DNA of 64,000 bases from an uncultured Erysipelotrichaceae bacterium (GTDB taxonomy: Bacteria > Bacillota_I > Bacilli_A > RFN20 > CAG-826), in NCBI GenBank assembly GCA_902787955.1, contig CADAIJ010000008.1, positions 1 through 64,000 on the forward strand, written 5' to 3'. Position numbers and translations under genes: made by a program. Below, in pieces: positions 48,945 to 57,151 of this stretch. How positions within the stretch are numbered: the first letter of the stretch is position 1; the number at the start of each line of letters is the position of its first letter. The notes under the pieces are model-generated. The model was not told where the DNA came from and searched no databases. It worked only from the letters and a program-made list of their open reading frames with translations.

Positions 48945-50069
48945 TTATTCAAAGGAATGAGTAACCTTTGGAAGGCTTTCATCAAGGAATGCTTTAAGTA
49001 ATGGATTATGATATTTTTCAGCAGATTTATGTGTCCAAGAAATATACTTAAAGCTACTTCCTATTTCGATAACGTTAACATCATCCGCAGTTAGCTCTAA
49101 GCCTTTTAAGACTTTGGTATCAACCTTAGATGTATAACTTAATTTTTCCGCTCTTTCAGCGGTGTAATATGAATCAGTAACAACATATTTTCCATCAACT
49201 TCACTAATAGTATCGTTAAAAGTAACAGACATAGATAAAATGGAAGTTCCATAGCTCTCGCCATTACCTTTAATAAGTTGGAAGGTTGGAACATAGCCAG
49301 TATTGTAGCCAAGTTCAGTATTAACCGCGTTACTTAAGCCATATTTATCTTTAAAGTTTTGCCAAGCAACTTTTGATTCTGGAGTTAATTGATTGTCTTT
49401 ATCATAAACTCTAATTCCAAGAGCCTCACAATCAAGAATATACATGTTATTCATTGAGGCGTTCTCTTTAATATATTGTCTAAGATAATGGGTATCAACA
49501 TAACCACAATCAGAGCAGTTATTGCGGGCGAAATAGATAACAGCTTCTTTTCCGGAAGCATAAATAGAATCAAGTTGAGTTAAGTTAATTTCAAAAGCTT
49601 TTGGAAGATTAACAACTTCTTCCATATATTTTTCGAAATCTTTTTGTTGTTTAAAGATATAATCTTTTTGATCATAAACACGATGTTGTTTTAATTTACC
49701 ATTTTCAAAAATAGCGAATGTTTCACGGTCAGACATAACAGTCATTCCAAAGGTATCCATTAATTTGGATTCAGCATTATAAAATTCAGTATTTTTAATT
49801 GTATAAACTTTGACATGTGTTTTTGCGATATAACCATAAAGAATGTTCTTAAATGTAGCCCAGCATGTACAGTTAGTGGACGGAGCGACAGTTATAATAA
49901 ATGTTTTTTCATCTTTCACCAGGGAAGTTAATGAATCATAACTCACATCACTAAGTGTATTATTAATCATTTGTCCGTAGGTTAAATCAATCTTCCCTCC
50001 ATTACCTCCACAGGAAGTAGCGAATGGAATAATCATAAATGGTAATAAAAATAAGACACTTTTCTTCAT
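48945..50069 (-). CDS. lipoprotein with two thioredoxin-like parts
   Basis: Lipid-anchored protein of 374 residues. The signal peptide ends in lipobox ATSC (Cys20). The N-terminal half carries an NCTCW motif (about residues 69-73) in a thioredoxin-like strand-helix context, followed by strands KTHVKVYTIKN. The second half carries NNCSDCGYVD (a CxxC-type site near residue 190) after AVIYFAR. This suggests two thioredoxin folds facing the outside, perhaps a disulfide or cysteine-handling protein. No known family was recognised. There is no Shine-Dalgarno; TATAAT on the minus strand lies 9 bases before ATG, so it is apparently leaderless. Confidence 0.7.
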   Translation of the reverse strand: MKKSVLFLLPFMIIPFATSCGGNGGKIDLTYGQMINNTLSDVSYDSLTSLVKDEKTFIITVAPSTNCTCWATFKNILYGYIAKTHVKVYTIKNTEFYNAESKLMDTFGMTVMSDRETFAIFENGKLKQHRVYDQKDYIFKQQKDFEKYMEEVVNLPKAFEINLTQLDSIYASGKEAVIYFARNNCSDCGYVDTHYLRQYIKENASMNNMYILDCEALGIRVYDKDNQLTPESKVAWQNFKDKYGLSNAVNTELGYNTGYVPTFQLIKGNGESYGTSILSMSVTFNDTISEVDGKYVVTDSYYTAERAEKLSYTSKVDTKVLKGLELTADDVNVIEIGSSFKYISWTHKSAEKYHNPLLKAFLDESLPKVTHSFE

Positions 50070-50078
50070 ATTGCGATT

Positions 50079-50084
50079 ATTATA
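50079..50084 (-). promoter_or_regulatory. -10 box of the leaderless lipoprotein gene
   Basis: TATAAT on the minus strand, 9 bases before ATG 50069. Confidence 0.5.
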
Positions 50085-50198
50085 TTTTTTAATAATAACC
50101 TATTCAACTTTTTTGTTCAAAATCACTCCTTTTTCTTTATATTTTTATTATATAAATGTGGCCAATTTTATTTTTCCTAATTTTCGTGAAAAATTTTA

Positions 50199-50227
50199 TT
50201 GCTTTTTTATTTCCTTAAACTTATTAT
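50199..50227 (+). promoter_or_regulatory. promoter of the potABCD leader RNA
   Basis: TTGCTT (50199-50204), 17-base spacer, TATTAT (50222-50227); predicted start near 50235. Confidence 0.55.
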
Positions 50228-50234
50228 TATTGCC

Positions 50235-50576
50235 GTGAAAAATAGTAGTCGTAATTTGTTTGGGACTACGTCACACCTAATTCTATCAATGTTAATGACG
50301 TTGATACTTGACCCACACTAAGAGATTAGTTGGAAAAAGCACCGGACAGCTGGTCAAATGCCGAATTAGAGATAGTGATATCTTGTTATTATTTATAAGC
50401 TCATGCTTGGAGTGAAAGTCTCCCGTACCTTGTAAGTGCATAATAAGAGTAGTAAAAGTAAGTATTTACTATATAGACTCCCAAAAAATTGCGACGTATT
50501 CTTCCGTAAAAGCGAATACTCTACGCATTAAGAAAAAGCATCTATAAGGTACAAAGAAATTTGTATCTTTTTATTT
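50235..50576 (+). ncRNA. long structured leader RNA before potABCD (unknown family)
   Basis: About 340 bases, clearly richer in G and C than the flanking spacer. Hairpins drawn by hand: GTAGTC/GACTAC (50245-50269); ATCAATGT-TAATG-ACGTTGAT (50285-50305); TTGACC/GGTCAA (50308-50313 with 50352-50357) enclosing ACTAA-GAGA-TTAGT; AGATA-GTGA-TATCT (50370-50383); GGAG/CTCC (50409-50423); TAGTAAA/TTTACTA (50450-50471); and GTATTC/GAATAC within GCG/CGC (50491-50526). Two loops are GNRA type. GGAGT (50409-50413) can pair instead with ACTCC (50478-50482). A terminator follows directly before the potA Shine-Dalgarno. There is no plausible open frame. I do not recognise it as any riboswitch, tmRNA, RNase P, SRP or 6S RNA. 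Confidence 0.65.
50548..50576 (+). terminator. intrinsic terminator between leader RNA and potA
   Basis: GGTACAAA-GAAA-TTTGTATC (8 bp, one G-T pair, GNRA loop) followed by TTTTTATTT. The potA AAAGGAG begins 2-3 bases later, so this is placed as an attenuator or as the end of an independent RNA. Confidence 0.8.
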
Positions 50577-50593
50577 AAAGGAGAGTAAGGCCA

Positions 50594-52255
50594 ATGGAAG
50601 ATAAAAATAAAGATTACATCATCGAACTTAAAGATGTTTGTAAACAATTTGGCGATAACCACGTTGTTGAACACTTTAATCTTTATGTTAAACGCGGTGA
50701 ATTCATCACCTTTTTAGGCCCTTCTGGATGTGGTAAAACCACAACCTTAAGAATGATCGCTGGTTTTGAACTTCCAACTTCTGGAACAATTTTACTTAAC
50801 GGTAAAGATATTTCTTTACTCCCTCCTTATAAAAGACCAATTAACACCGTCTTCCAAAGATACGCTTTATTCGCTCACTTAAATATCTATAACAATATCG
50901 CTTTTGGTTTAAAACTTAAAAAGATTCCTTACGAAGTAAAAGTGGTTGATAAAGAACGCATCAACGAACTTAAAGAAGAAATTAAGATGCTTCGTGATGA
51001 ACTAAATAATACAAGCTGCACTGATCAAAGATCGGAAATCGACACTAAAATCGTTGATATGCAAAACGAAATCATTGAATTAAAGAAGAATCCATCTTTC
51101 CCAGTCACAAAGTTTAGACACTTTACTAAGAAAGAAATTCAAGAAAAAGTTCGTAACGCTTTAAAAGTAGTGGACCTTGAAGGCTTTGAAAAAAGAGATA
51201 TTTCCACTCTTTCAGGTGGTCAACAACAAAGAATTGCTATTGCAAGAGCGATTGTTAATGAACCAGAAATCCTCCTTCTTGATGAACCTTTAGGAGCCTT
51301 AGACTTAAAGATGAGAAAAGAAATGCAACTCGAACTTAAAGAGATGCATAAAAAGATTGGTATCACCTTCATCTATGTTACCCATGACCAAGAAGAAGCT
51401 TTAACAATGTCTGATACAATCGTGGTTATGAACGATGGCTTCATCCAACAAATTGGTAAACCAAAACAAATCTATGATGAACCAGTTAACGCTTTTGTCG
51501 CTGACTTTATCGGTGAATCAAACATTTATACTGGTACTATCGCTCCTAATAACCAAATTCGTTTCTTAAATAAATATTGGGATGGAGATCCAGTTGATTT
51601 CCCTAAATTCCAAGTTAATGAAAAAGTTGACGTTGTCATTCGTCCTGAAGACTTTATCCTTGGTTTAAAAGATAAAGGCACAGTTAATGGTGTTATCTCC
51701 TCAAAAATCTTTAAAGGAATGCACTACGAATATATTGTTAACGTTTTAAAAGCCGAAGTAGTGGTTCAATCCACTAGTGAACTTGAAGAAGGAATTGAAG
51801 TTTCTTTAAGGGTTGATCCAACTAACATTCAAATCATGAAGAAACCATATGTTTCTAACTTCTATGATGGCTATATTACTAAAGACTATAAGATTGAATT
51901 CGCTAATGCAGAATTTAATTTTGATATCTCTTTATTATTTGCTGGATCTAAATTCAATGAAGATGAAGTTTTAGTGGATGAAAACGGTAATGAAATCGAA
52001 GTTACTGATATGGAAGTTAACGTTGAAGTCCCATTTGAAGCTTTAAATATCTCTGATGATTTAGACGCTAGCGAGATTAACGGTAACATCATCTCCATGA
52101 TTTATCATGGTGAATATTATGAAATCTTAGTTAGAACTGATGAAGAAGAAGACTTTGTCTTAAACGTTCCAGATTTATGGAATGAAAACGATAGAGTCGC
52201 TGTTATTGTTGATGAAACTAAGATTAAAGTAACTCGTAAAGGAGCTAAGAAATAA
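50594..52255 (+). CDS. potA: spermidine/putrescine ABC transporter ATPase PotA
   Basis: Cytosolic ATPase of the polyamine importer, 553 residues. Walker A is GPSGCGKTT (42-50), the Q-loop VFQRYALFAH (86-95), signature LSGGQQQR (206-213), Walker B EILLLDEP and the H-loop VTHDQEE. It is much longer than the usual 350-380. An insertion of about 65 residues (about 112-178), predicted coiled coil, lies between the Q-loop and the signature in the helical subdomain, and the C-terminal TOBE region is extended by an acidic stretch (about 430-553). I recall long PotA proteins in mycoplasmas. The Shine-Dalgarno is AAAGGAG, 9 bases before ATG. potB follows after 1 base. Confidence 0.93.
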   Translation: MEDKNKDYIIELKDVCKQFGDNHVVEHFNLYVKRGEFITFLGPSGCGKTTTLRMIAGFELPTSGTILLNGKDISLLPPYKRPINTVFQRYALFAHLNIYNNIAFGLKLKKIPYEVKVVDKERINELKEEIKMLRDELNNTSCTDQRSEIDTKIVDMQNEIIELKKNPSFPVTKFRHFTKKEIQEKVRNALKVVDLEGFEKRDISTLSGGQQQRIAIARAIVNEPEILLLDEPLGALDLKMRKEMQLELKEMHKKIGITFIYVTHDQEEALTMSDTIVVMNDGFIQQIGKPKQIYDEPVNAFVADFIGESNIYTGTIAPNNQIRFLNKYWDGDPVDFPKFQVNEKVDVVIRPEDFILGLKDKGTVNGVISSKIFKGMHYEYIVNVLKAEVVVQSTSELEEGIEVSLRVDPTNIQIMKKPYVSNFYDGYITKDYKIEFANAEFNFDISLLFAGSKFNEDEVLVDENGNEIEVTDMEVNVEVPFEALNISDDLDASEINGNIISMIYHGEYYEILVRTDEEEDFVLNVPDLWNENDRVAVIVDETKIKVTRKGAKK

Positions 52256-52256
52256 A

Positions 52257-53114
52257 ATGGAAGCGACCTTAAAACAAAAAAGAAAGACTAGTCGCTTTAA
52301 CTTTAGAGGCAGTTTATGCATGCCATACGCTGTCTTTATGGCCCTTTTTGTTATCGCTCCTCTTCTTTTAATTCTTTATTACGCTTTTACTGATGCTAAT
52401 GGAGTGTTCACTTTAGATAACTGGCAAACCGTCTTCTCTTCTCCAGAGAACTGGAAAGTAATCGGAATGACTTTTGTTATATCAATTTCTACCACTATCA
52501 TCTGTATTTTAATCGCCTTCCCAATTGCGAAGATCTTATCCAATAAGAAGCTCAATAAAAACGCTGTCTTAGTTTATATTTTCCTTCTTCCAATGTGGAT
52601 TAACTTTGTTATTCGTACTATTGGTCTTAAATCTTTAGTGGATGGCGCAACTGAATCAATGTTTGGTTATAAGCTCACTGTTAATTATCCATATATTGCG
52701 ATTATTATCGGTATGGTTTATGACTATCTTCCATTTGCTATCCTTCCTTTATATAACCAAATGCTTAAACTTGATAAGAATCAAATCGAAGCCGCTAGCG
52801 ACCTCGGAGCGAATCCTTTCCAAGTTTATGTTAAAACCATTATTCCAATGACAATTCCGGGGATTATATCCGCGGCAACGATGACATTTATGCCAACGAT
52901 GTCTTCTTATGTTATTGCGAATAAGATGTCGAATAATACAACTTTAATTATTGGTAACTTAATCCAAAACTACTTTGGAACTAGAGTTACTGATATCTCT
53001 AATCATATCGGTTCTGTCTTATCTTTAGTTATGTTAATCATCATTGGTTTCTCCATTGTTTTTGAAAAGCTTATCGATAAGAAAGGTGATGAAAAGAAAG
53101 GAGGTATTTGGTAA
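52257..53114 (+). CDS. potB: polyamine ABC transporter permease PotB
   Basis: Membrane permease of 285 residues with six segments. The cytoplasmic EAA loop that docks on PotA is EAASDLGANPFQVYVKTIIP (given here as EAASDLGANP, about residue 179). PotB and PotC form the channel through which spermidine or putrescine delivered by PotD enters. The start is 1 base after the potA stop, with GGAG inside the end of potA; potC overlaps by one base (TAATG). Length and topology are normal. Confidence 0.93.
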   Translation: MEATLKQKRKTSRFNFRGSLCMPYAVFMALFVIAPLLLILYYAFTDANGVFTLDNWQTVFSSPENWKVIGMTFVISISTTIICILIAFPIAKILSNKKLNKNAVLVYIFLLPMWINFVIRTIGLKSLVDGATESMFGYKLTVNYPYIAIIIGMVYDYLPFAILPLYNQMLKLDKNQIEAASDLGANPFQVYVKTIIPMTIPGIISAATMTFMPTMSSYVIANKMSNNTTLIIGNLIQNYFGTRVTDISNHIGSVLSLVMLIIIGFSIVFEKLIDKKGDEKKGGIW

Positions 53115-54013
53115 TGGAAAAAGTTATGTCTGAACAAGATATTAATAAAGCTTTAGCACGAAAAAGAGTAAACGCGAAAATCTTAAAAGCCTCCGCGATT
53201 GGTTTTATCTATTTAGCCCTTATCTTAATGTATCTCCCTTTAATCTATATCACCGTGTTTAGTTTTACAACTAACCAAACAACCGGTAAGTGGGGCGGAT
53301 TTAGTTTTGATAACTACACAACCTTATTTAATGTCGGTGGTAATAAAGTCGCTCAAGCAATCTGGGGTGCAGTGGGTAACACCGTAATGGTGGCCCTTGT
53401 CGCCGCGTTAATTGCAACTATCTTAGGTACTTTAGGAGCGATTGGTATTTTCTACTTAAAAAGAAAATGGATGAAAAATACTTTAGATTTCGTCACCCAA
53501 ATCCCAATTGTTAACGCTGAAATTGTTACCGCAGTTAGCTTATGTATCTTATTTGTTATTACCGCTCGTACAATCGGTTTACAAAGAAGCTTTATAACTT
53601 TAGTTATAGGTCATGTTGTTTTAGCGATTCCTTATGTTGTTATCTCGGTTAAACCAAAACTAGAACAAATGGATCCTTCTTTATATGAAGCAGCGATGGA
53701 TTTAGGAGCAACCCAAACTCAAGCTTTATTCAAAATTATTATTCCAGATATCCTTCCAGGTATCTTAACTGGTTTCTTACTCTCAATTACTTTATCGTTA
53801 GATGATTATGTTATCACCGCCTTTACTAAACCTACTTCTGGTGGCTTTGATACAATCTCTACTTACGTGGATGCCGCTACCGCAAAAGGTGGTCTTCCAA
53901 CTCAACTCAGGGCATTTACAGCGATTCTCTTCGCTGTCATATTATTCGTCATGATTTTCATGAATATCAAAGGCGTTAGAGACGCTAAAAAGATTAAAAC
54001 TAAAGGAGAATAA
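53114..54013 (+). CDS. potC: polyamine ABC transporter permease PotC
   Basis: Second permease of the importer, 299 residues, six membrane segments. The EAA loop is YEAAMDLGATQTQALFKIIIP (YEAAMDLGAT, about residue 195). ATG 53114 overlaps the potB stop (TAATG) and has AAAGGAGG about 9 bases upstream; a TTG two codons earlier is less likely. potD follows after 5 bases. Together with potA, potB and potD it forms a complete, canonical operon. Confidence 0.93.
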   Translation: MEKVMSEQDINKALARKRVNAKILKASAIGFIYLALILMYLPLIYITVFSFTTNQTTGKWGGFSFDNYTTLFNVGGNKVAQAIWGAVGNTVMVALVAALIATILGTLGAIGIFYLKRKWMKNTLDFVTQIPIVNAEIVTAVSLCILFVITARTIGLQRSFITLVIGHVVLAIPYVVISVKPKLEQMDPSLYEAAMDLGATQTQALFKIIIPDILPGILTGFLLSITLSLDDYVITAFTKPTSGGFDTISTYVDAATAKGGLPTQLRAFTAILFAVILFVMIFMNIKGVRDAKKIKTKGE

Positions 54014-54018
54014 ACAAA

Positions 54019-55392
54019 ATGAAAAAAGGTAAATTAACTTTATTTATAGTTCCATTTCTTGCTCTTGCTAATGCTTCCTTATTAAGCGCGTGTGGTCCAA
54101 AAACTGATTACACCTTAACTATTTATAACTGGGAAGATTATATTTACGAAGCCACTGATGAAATGGGGAATATTATCGTAGGTGAAAAGTCTACCGTCCA
54201 AGCTTTCAAAGAATATTTTGAAGATAAAACTGGTAAAACAATCACTATCGATTATGAAAACTTTTCCACTAATGAAGAAATGTATCAACAAATTAAATTA
54301 GGTGCTATTTCCCCTGACTTAATTTGCCCATCTGATTACATGATTCAAAAGATGGCTAACGAAGGTATGCTTGAAAAGTTCTCATATAATGAGAAAGATG
54401 ATAAATATGGTGCATCTTTAGAAAACTGGGAAAACTATCAATCTCCATTTATCCATGACCGTTTTAAAGCGGAAAAACTTGAAGATGGTAATTCTTTCTT
54501 AAGCTACGCTGTTCCATATTTCTGGGGCACAATGGGTTTCACTTATGATTCCGCTTGGTTTAATAAAGAAGATGTTAATTCCTGGGAAGCTTTATGGAAA
54601 ACATCCGCTGATGAGGGAGCTGGTAAAAAGAAATTCGAAAAACAATTCTCTTTAAAAGACTCTATGAGAGATACTTATGTCGCTGCCATCTTCCACGTTT
54701 ATAAAGATGAAATTGATGCTTTAAATAAAACTGCTTCTGATTATAACGCTAAACTCGGTCAAATCTTCAATAGATGTGATAAAGAAACAATCGCTAAAGT
54801 AGAAGCTGCTCTTAAAGGTGCTAAATACGCTGTTCAAGGTTTCGAAGTTGATGAAGGTAAAGATGATATCGTTAGAGGTTCTTATCACGCTAACTTAGCC
54901 TGGTCTGGTGATTCTGTTTATTCTATGGATAATGCTGAAGCAGCTGAGCCAGCTGTCTATCTTAATTACATCGTTCCAGAAGAAGGAAGTAACGTCTGGT
55001 TTGATGGTTGGTGTATGCCAAAAGGTTCTCAAAAAGAATTAGCAGAAGAATTCGTTAACTTTATTTCCAATCCAGAAAACGCTGCTAAATGTATGGAATC
55101 TGTCGGTTATACCTCTCCAGTAGTAGGGGATGAAATTTGGGAACTTGTTAATGATTGGTACGCTGCTGATGAAAATGAAAGTGAAACATATGAAGTCGAT
55201 TTAAGCTTCTATTTCGGTGATTCAATTGAAGAAGCCGCTCTTATTAATATTCCTCTTGAAAATGAAGGAAGACAATTCGACGCTCAATACCCAACCGAAG
55301 AAGTCTTAAATAGATGCTGCATCATGAAAGACTTTGGTAAAGCTCAAGCCGATGTTGAAGATATGTGGCTTAGAGTTAAAGCCGCTTATTAA
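54019..55392 (+). CDS. potD: polyamine-binding lipoprotein PotD
   Basis: Substrate-binding lipoprotein of 457 residues. Lipobox LSAC with Cys25 tethers it outside the membrane. The mature start LTIYNWEDYI is typical of PotD/PotF, as are CPSDYMI, NLAWSGD and FDGWCMPKGS (with Trp and Asp residues that cradle the polyamine). It is about 100 residues longer than E. coli PotD, with extra sequence at about 35-60 and 215-270. It captures spermidine or putrescine and feeds PotBC. AAAGGAG precedes the ATG. A strong terminator follows the operon. Confidence 0.93.
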   Translation: MKKGKLTLFIVPFLALANASLLSACGPKTDYTLTIYNWEDYIYEATDEMGNIIVGEKSTVQAFKEYFEDKTGKTITIDYENFSTNEEMYQQIKLGAISPDLICPSDYMIQKMANEGMLEKFSYNEKDDKYGASLENWENYQSPFIHDRFKAEKLEDGNSFLSYAVPYFWGTMGFTYDSAWFNKEDVNSWEALWKTSADEGAGKKKFEKQFSLKDSMRDTYVAAIFHVYKDEIDALNKTASDYNAKLGQIFNRCDKETIAKVEAALKGAKYAVQGFEVDEGKDDIVRGSYHANLAWSGDSVYSMDNAEAAEPAVYLNYIVPEEGSNVWFDGWCMPKGSQKELAEEFVNFISNPENAAKCMESVGYTSPVVGDEIWELVNDWYAADENESETYEVDLSFYFGDSIEEAALINIPLENEGRQFDAQYPTEEVLNRCCIMKDFGKAQADVEDMWLRVKAAY

Positions 55393-55409
55393 TTATTAAT
55401 TAATAAAGT

Positions 55410-55441
55410 AAAAGACAAGGCTCAACACCTTGTCTTTTTTA
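55410..55441. terminator. bidirectional terminator, potABCD and aldo/keto reductase
   Basis: AAAAGACAAGG (55410-55420) pairs with CCTTGTCTTTT (55428-55438), an 11-bp perfect stem with T runs on both strands. Confidence 0.9.
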
Positions 55442-55453
55442 TTCATCTAGTCC

Positions 55454-56296
55454 CTAGTTATTCAGTGGCCAAAGTGGATCTTCACCATAGTCACTATCAT
55501 TCATCTTTAATAGTGCTATCATATCCTCTTTAGAGATTTCAAAATCTAGTTTAATGTTATCTTCAATATGTTCTTTAGAAGATGCTTTTGGAATAGATAT
55601 GGTATTTAGTTGAAGTGTGTACTTGATACAAAGTTGAGGGACACTGACATTATATTTATCCGCGATTGCTTTAATATCTTTATTATTTAAGATTCTTCCA
55701 TGAGCGATAGGGGAATAAGCTTCCACGATAATATCATGCTCTTTAGAGTATCTCATCACATCAAGTGGGGTGTGACAAATATGGACTGGGATTTGGTTAA
55801 CCATAGGCTTAATCTCACAATTCTTTAAGATGTTTTCAGTATCATCGTTAAAGAAGTTAGAAATACCAATCGCTTTAAGCTTTCCTTCTTTATAAGCTTC
55901 TTCAAGCGCTCTCCAAACATTGATGTTTTCTTTAAAGAAACGGATTGGACTTCTAAATAAGGCCCAAGGTTGAGGGCAGTGGATAAGCATTAAATCGATA
56001 TATTCCACTCCTAAACATTTCAATGAATTATCAATTGATCTTTTAGCGCCCCTATATGTTTTAGTTTCGGCTTTTACTTTAGAAGTAATAAAGACTTCTT
56101 CTCTTTTAAGTCCAGATAATCTAATTCCTTCACCCACTCCACGTTCATTTCCATATGCTTGAGCGGTATCAATATGACGGTAACCAGCATCTAAAGCCAT
56201 CTTAACGCATCGAGGAGCGTCTTTATCTTTAATTAGCCAAGTTCCAAACGCTAAAGCAGGGACTTTAACACCATTATTTAAAGTATATTCTTTCAT
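55454..56296 (-). CDS. aldo/keto reductase
   Basis: NADPH-dependent oxidoreductase of 280 residues reducing aldehydes or ketones. The catalytic tetrad is visible: Asp and Tyr in IDTAQAYGNE (about residues 43-52), Lys in FITSKVKAE and His in DLMLIHCPQP. The cofactor-binding C-terminal stretch has ISIPKASSKEHIEDN. It resembles the 2,5-diketo-gluconate reductase (YvgN) branch. The substrate is not known. AAGGA precedes the ATG. Single gene; a terminator is shared with potD. Confidence 0.88.
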   Translation of the reverse strand: MKEYTLNNGVKVPALAFGTWLIKDKDAPRCVKMALDAGYRHIDTAQAYGNERGVGEGIRLSGLKREEVFITSKVKAETKTYRGAKRSIDNSLKCLGVEYIDLMLIHCPQPWALFRSPIRFFKENINVWRALEEAYKEGKLKAIGISNFFNDDTENILKNCEIKPMVNQIPVHICHTPLDVMRYSKEHDIIVEAYSPIAHGRILNNKDIKAIADKYNVSVPQLCIKYTLQLNTISIPKASSKEHIEDNIKLDFEISKEDMIALLKMNDSDYGEDPLWPLNN

Positions 56297-56388
56297 AATT
56301 TGTTTCCTTCTTCATTTGATGTTATCAACTAGATTTATTATAGGTCAATTAATATGCGTTTTCTTTAATAAAATTATTTCTTACTATC

Positions 56389-56416
56389 TTGAAAATCATT
56401 GCATTGAGAATATAAT
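56389..56416 (+). promoter_or_regulatory. promoter of lipoprotein 56443
   Basis: TTGAAA (56389-56394), 16-base spacer, TATAAT (56411-56416); Shine-Dalgarno AAAAGGAG follows at 56426-56433. Confidence 0.65.
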
Positions 56417-56442
56417 TTCTAATAGAAAAGGAGATATTAATA

Positions 56443-57021
56443 ATGAAAAAATATTTTACATTTGCAATGGCGTTAGTTTCCGTCGGTGTGCTCGCCAGCT
56501 GTAATGGACGTGGTAGTGAAGTTAGTAAAGATGAATTCACTAATAAAGCAAACGCAATTCAAGAACCTGCTACTGCTTATACTGGTGCAACCCTTGAATA
56601 TAGTGTTGCTGTTGAAGTTACTACTCCAAATAAAGAAGGTAAAGATGAAACCAAAAAACAAGAAGATAAAGGCAAAATCGAATTTACCTATGATAATGGA
56701 GAATTCTCCACAAAAGAAAAACTTCCTGAACAACTCGCTTCTTATGCTGCTTTTGTTCAATCAAGTTTAAAAGATGAAATAGCAGAACTTTCTACTCTTA
56801 TTCCAGAAGGACTCGAAATCAAATACTATGTCGCTCCATTTGGTATTGGTTTTAAAGGTGAACTTAAAGATCCAATCAAAATGAATATGGATGCTTATGT
56901 TGCCTTCAATGATTATGGCTTTGCCACAAGAATGGAATTAAAGTCAACAACCGAAATGGAAGTTATGGGCGTTAAAGCTACAACAAAAGCTGATGCTTGG
57001 TTCAACGTTTCTTATAGATAA
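56443..57021 (+). CDS. hypothetical lipoprotein
   Basis: Lipid-anchored protein of 192 residues. The signal peptide (MKKYFTFAMALVSVGV) ends in lipobox LASC (Cys20). The mature part begins KDEFTNKANAIQ, as in the 13793-14482 lipoprotein's KDEYEAKLSEV, then has strands with TLEYSVAVEVTT, a Lys-rich loop, and a C-terminal AYVAFNDYGFATRMELKST, ending in AWFNVSYR. The layout resembles lipid carriers of the LppX/LolA type, but this is not certain. A good promoter and Shine-Dalgarno precede it, and a terminator follows. Confidence 0.65.
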   Translation: MKKYFTFAMALVSVGVLASCNGRGSEVSKDEFTNKANAIQEPATAYTGATLEYSVAVEVTTPNKEGKDETKKQEDKGKIEFTYDNGEFSTKEKLPEQLASYAAFVQSSLKDEIAELSTLIPEGLEIKYYVAPFGIGFKGELKDPIKMNMDAYVAFNDYGFATRMELKSTTEMEVMGVKATTKADAWFNVSYR

Positions 57022-57039
57022 TTTTAAATAATCTAACTA

Positions 57040-57063
57040 GGGTTCCTTAATGGAGCTCTTTTT
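57040..57063 (+). terminator. terminator of lipoprotein 56443
   Basis: GGGTTCC-TTAAT-GGAGCTC (57040-57058, two G-T pairs) followed by T5. Confidence 0.75.
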
Positions 57064-57073
57064 ATTATGTTTT

Positions 57074-57098
57074 TCCCAAATAGTGGACTTCCTATAGG
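57074..57098 (+). repeat. dispersed 25-base element, copy 5
   Basis: TCCCA-N7-GACTTCCTATAGG, 53 bases past the lipoprotein stop, same orientation as the other four copies. Confidence 0.75.
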
Positions 57099-57151
57099 AT
57101 AATTAGAAAATTTTCTTTATCTTTTTTTCGATTTTGATAAGAATAAATAGT

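Noticed and set aside
50396-50430. String resembling group II intron domain V (GTGAAAGTCTC and CGTAC) in the pot leader
   Set aside because: The invariant lower helix with the AGC triad cannot be formed, the upper stem is wrong in length, no intron-encoded protein or domain VI is present, and the surrounding 340 bases do not fit group II boundaries.
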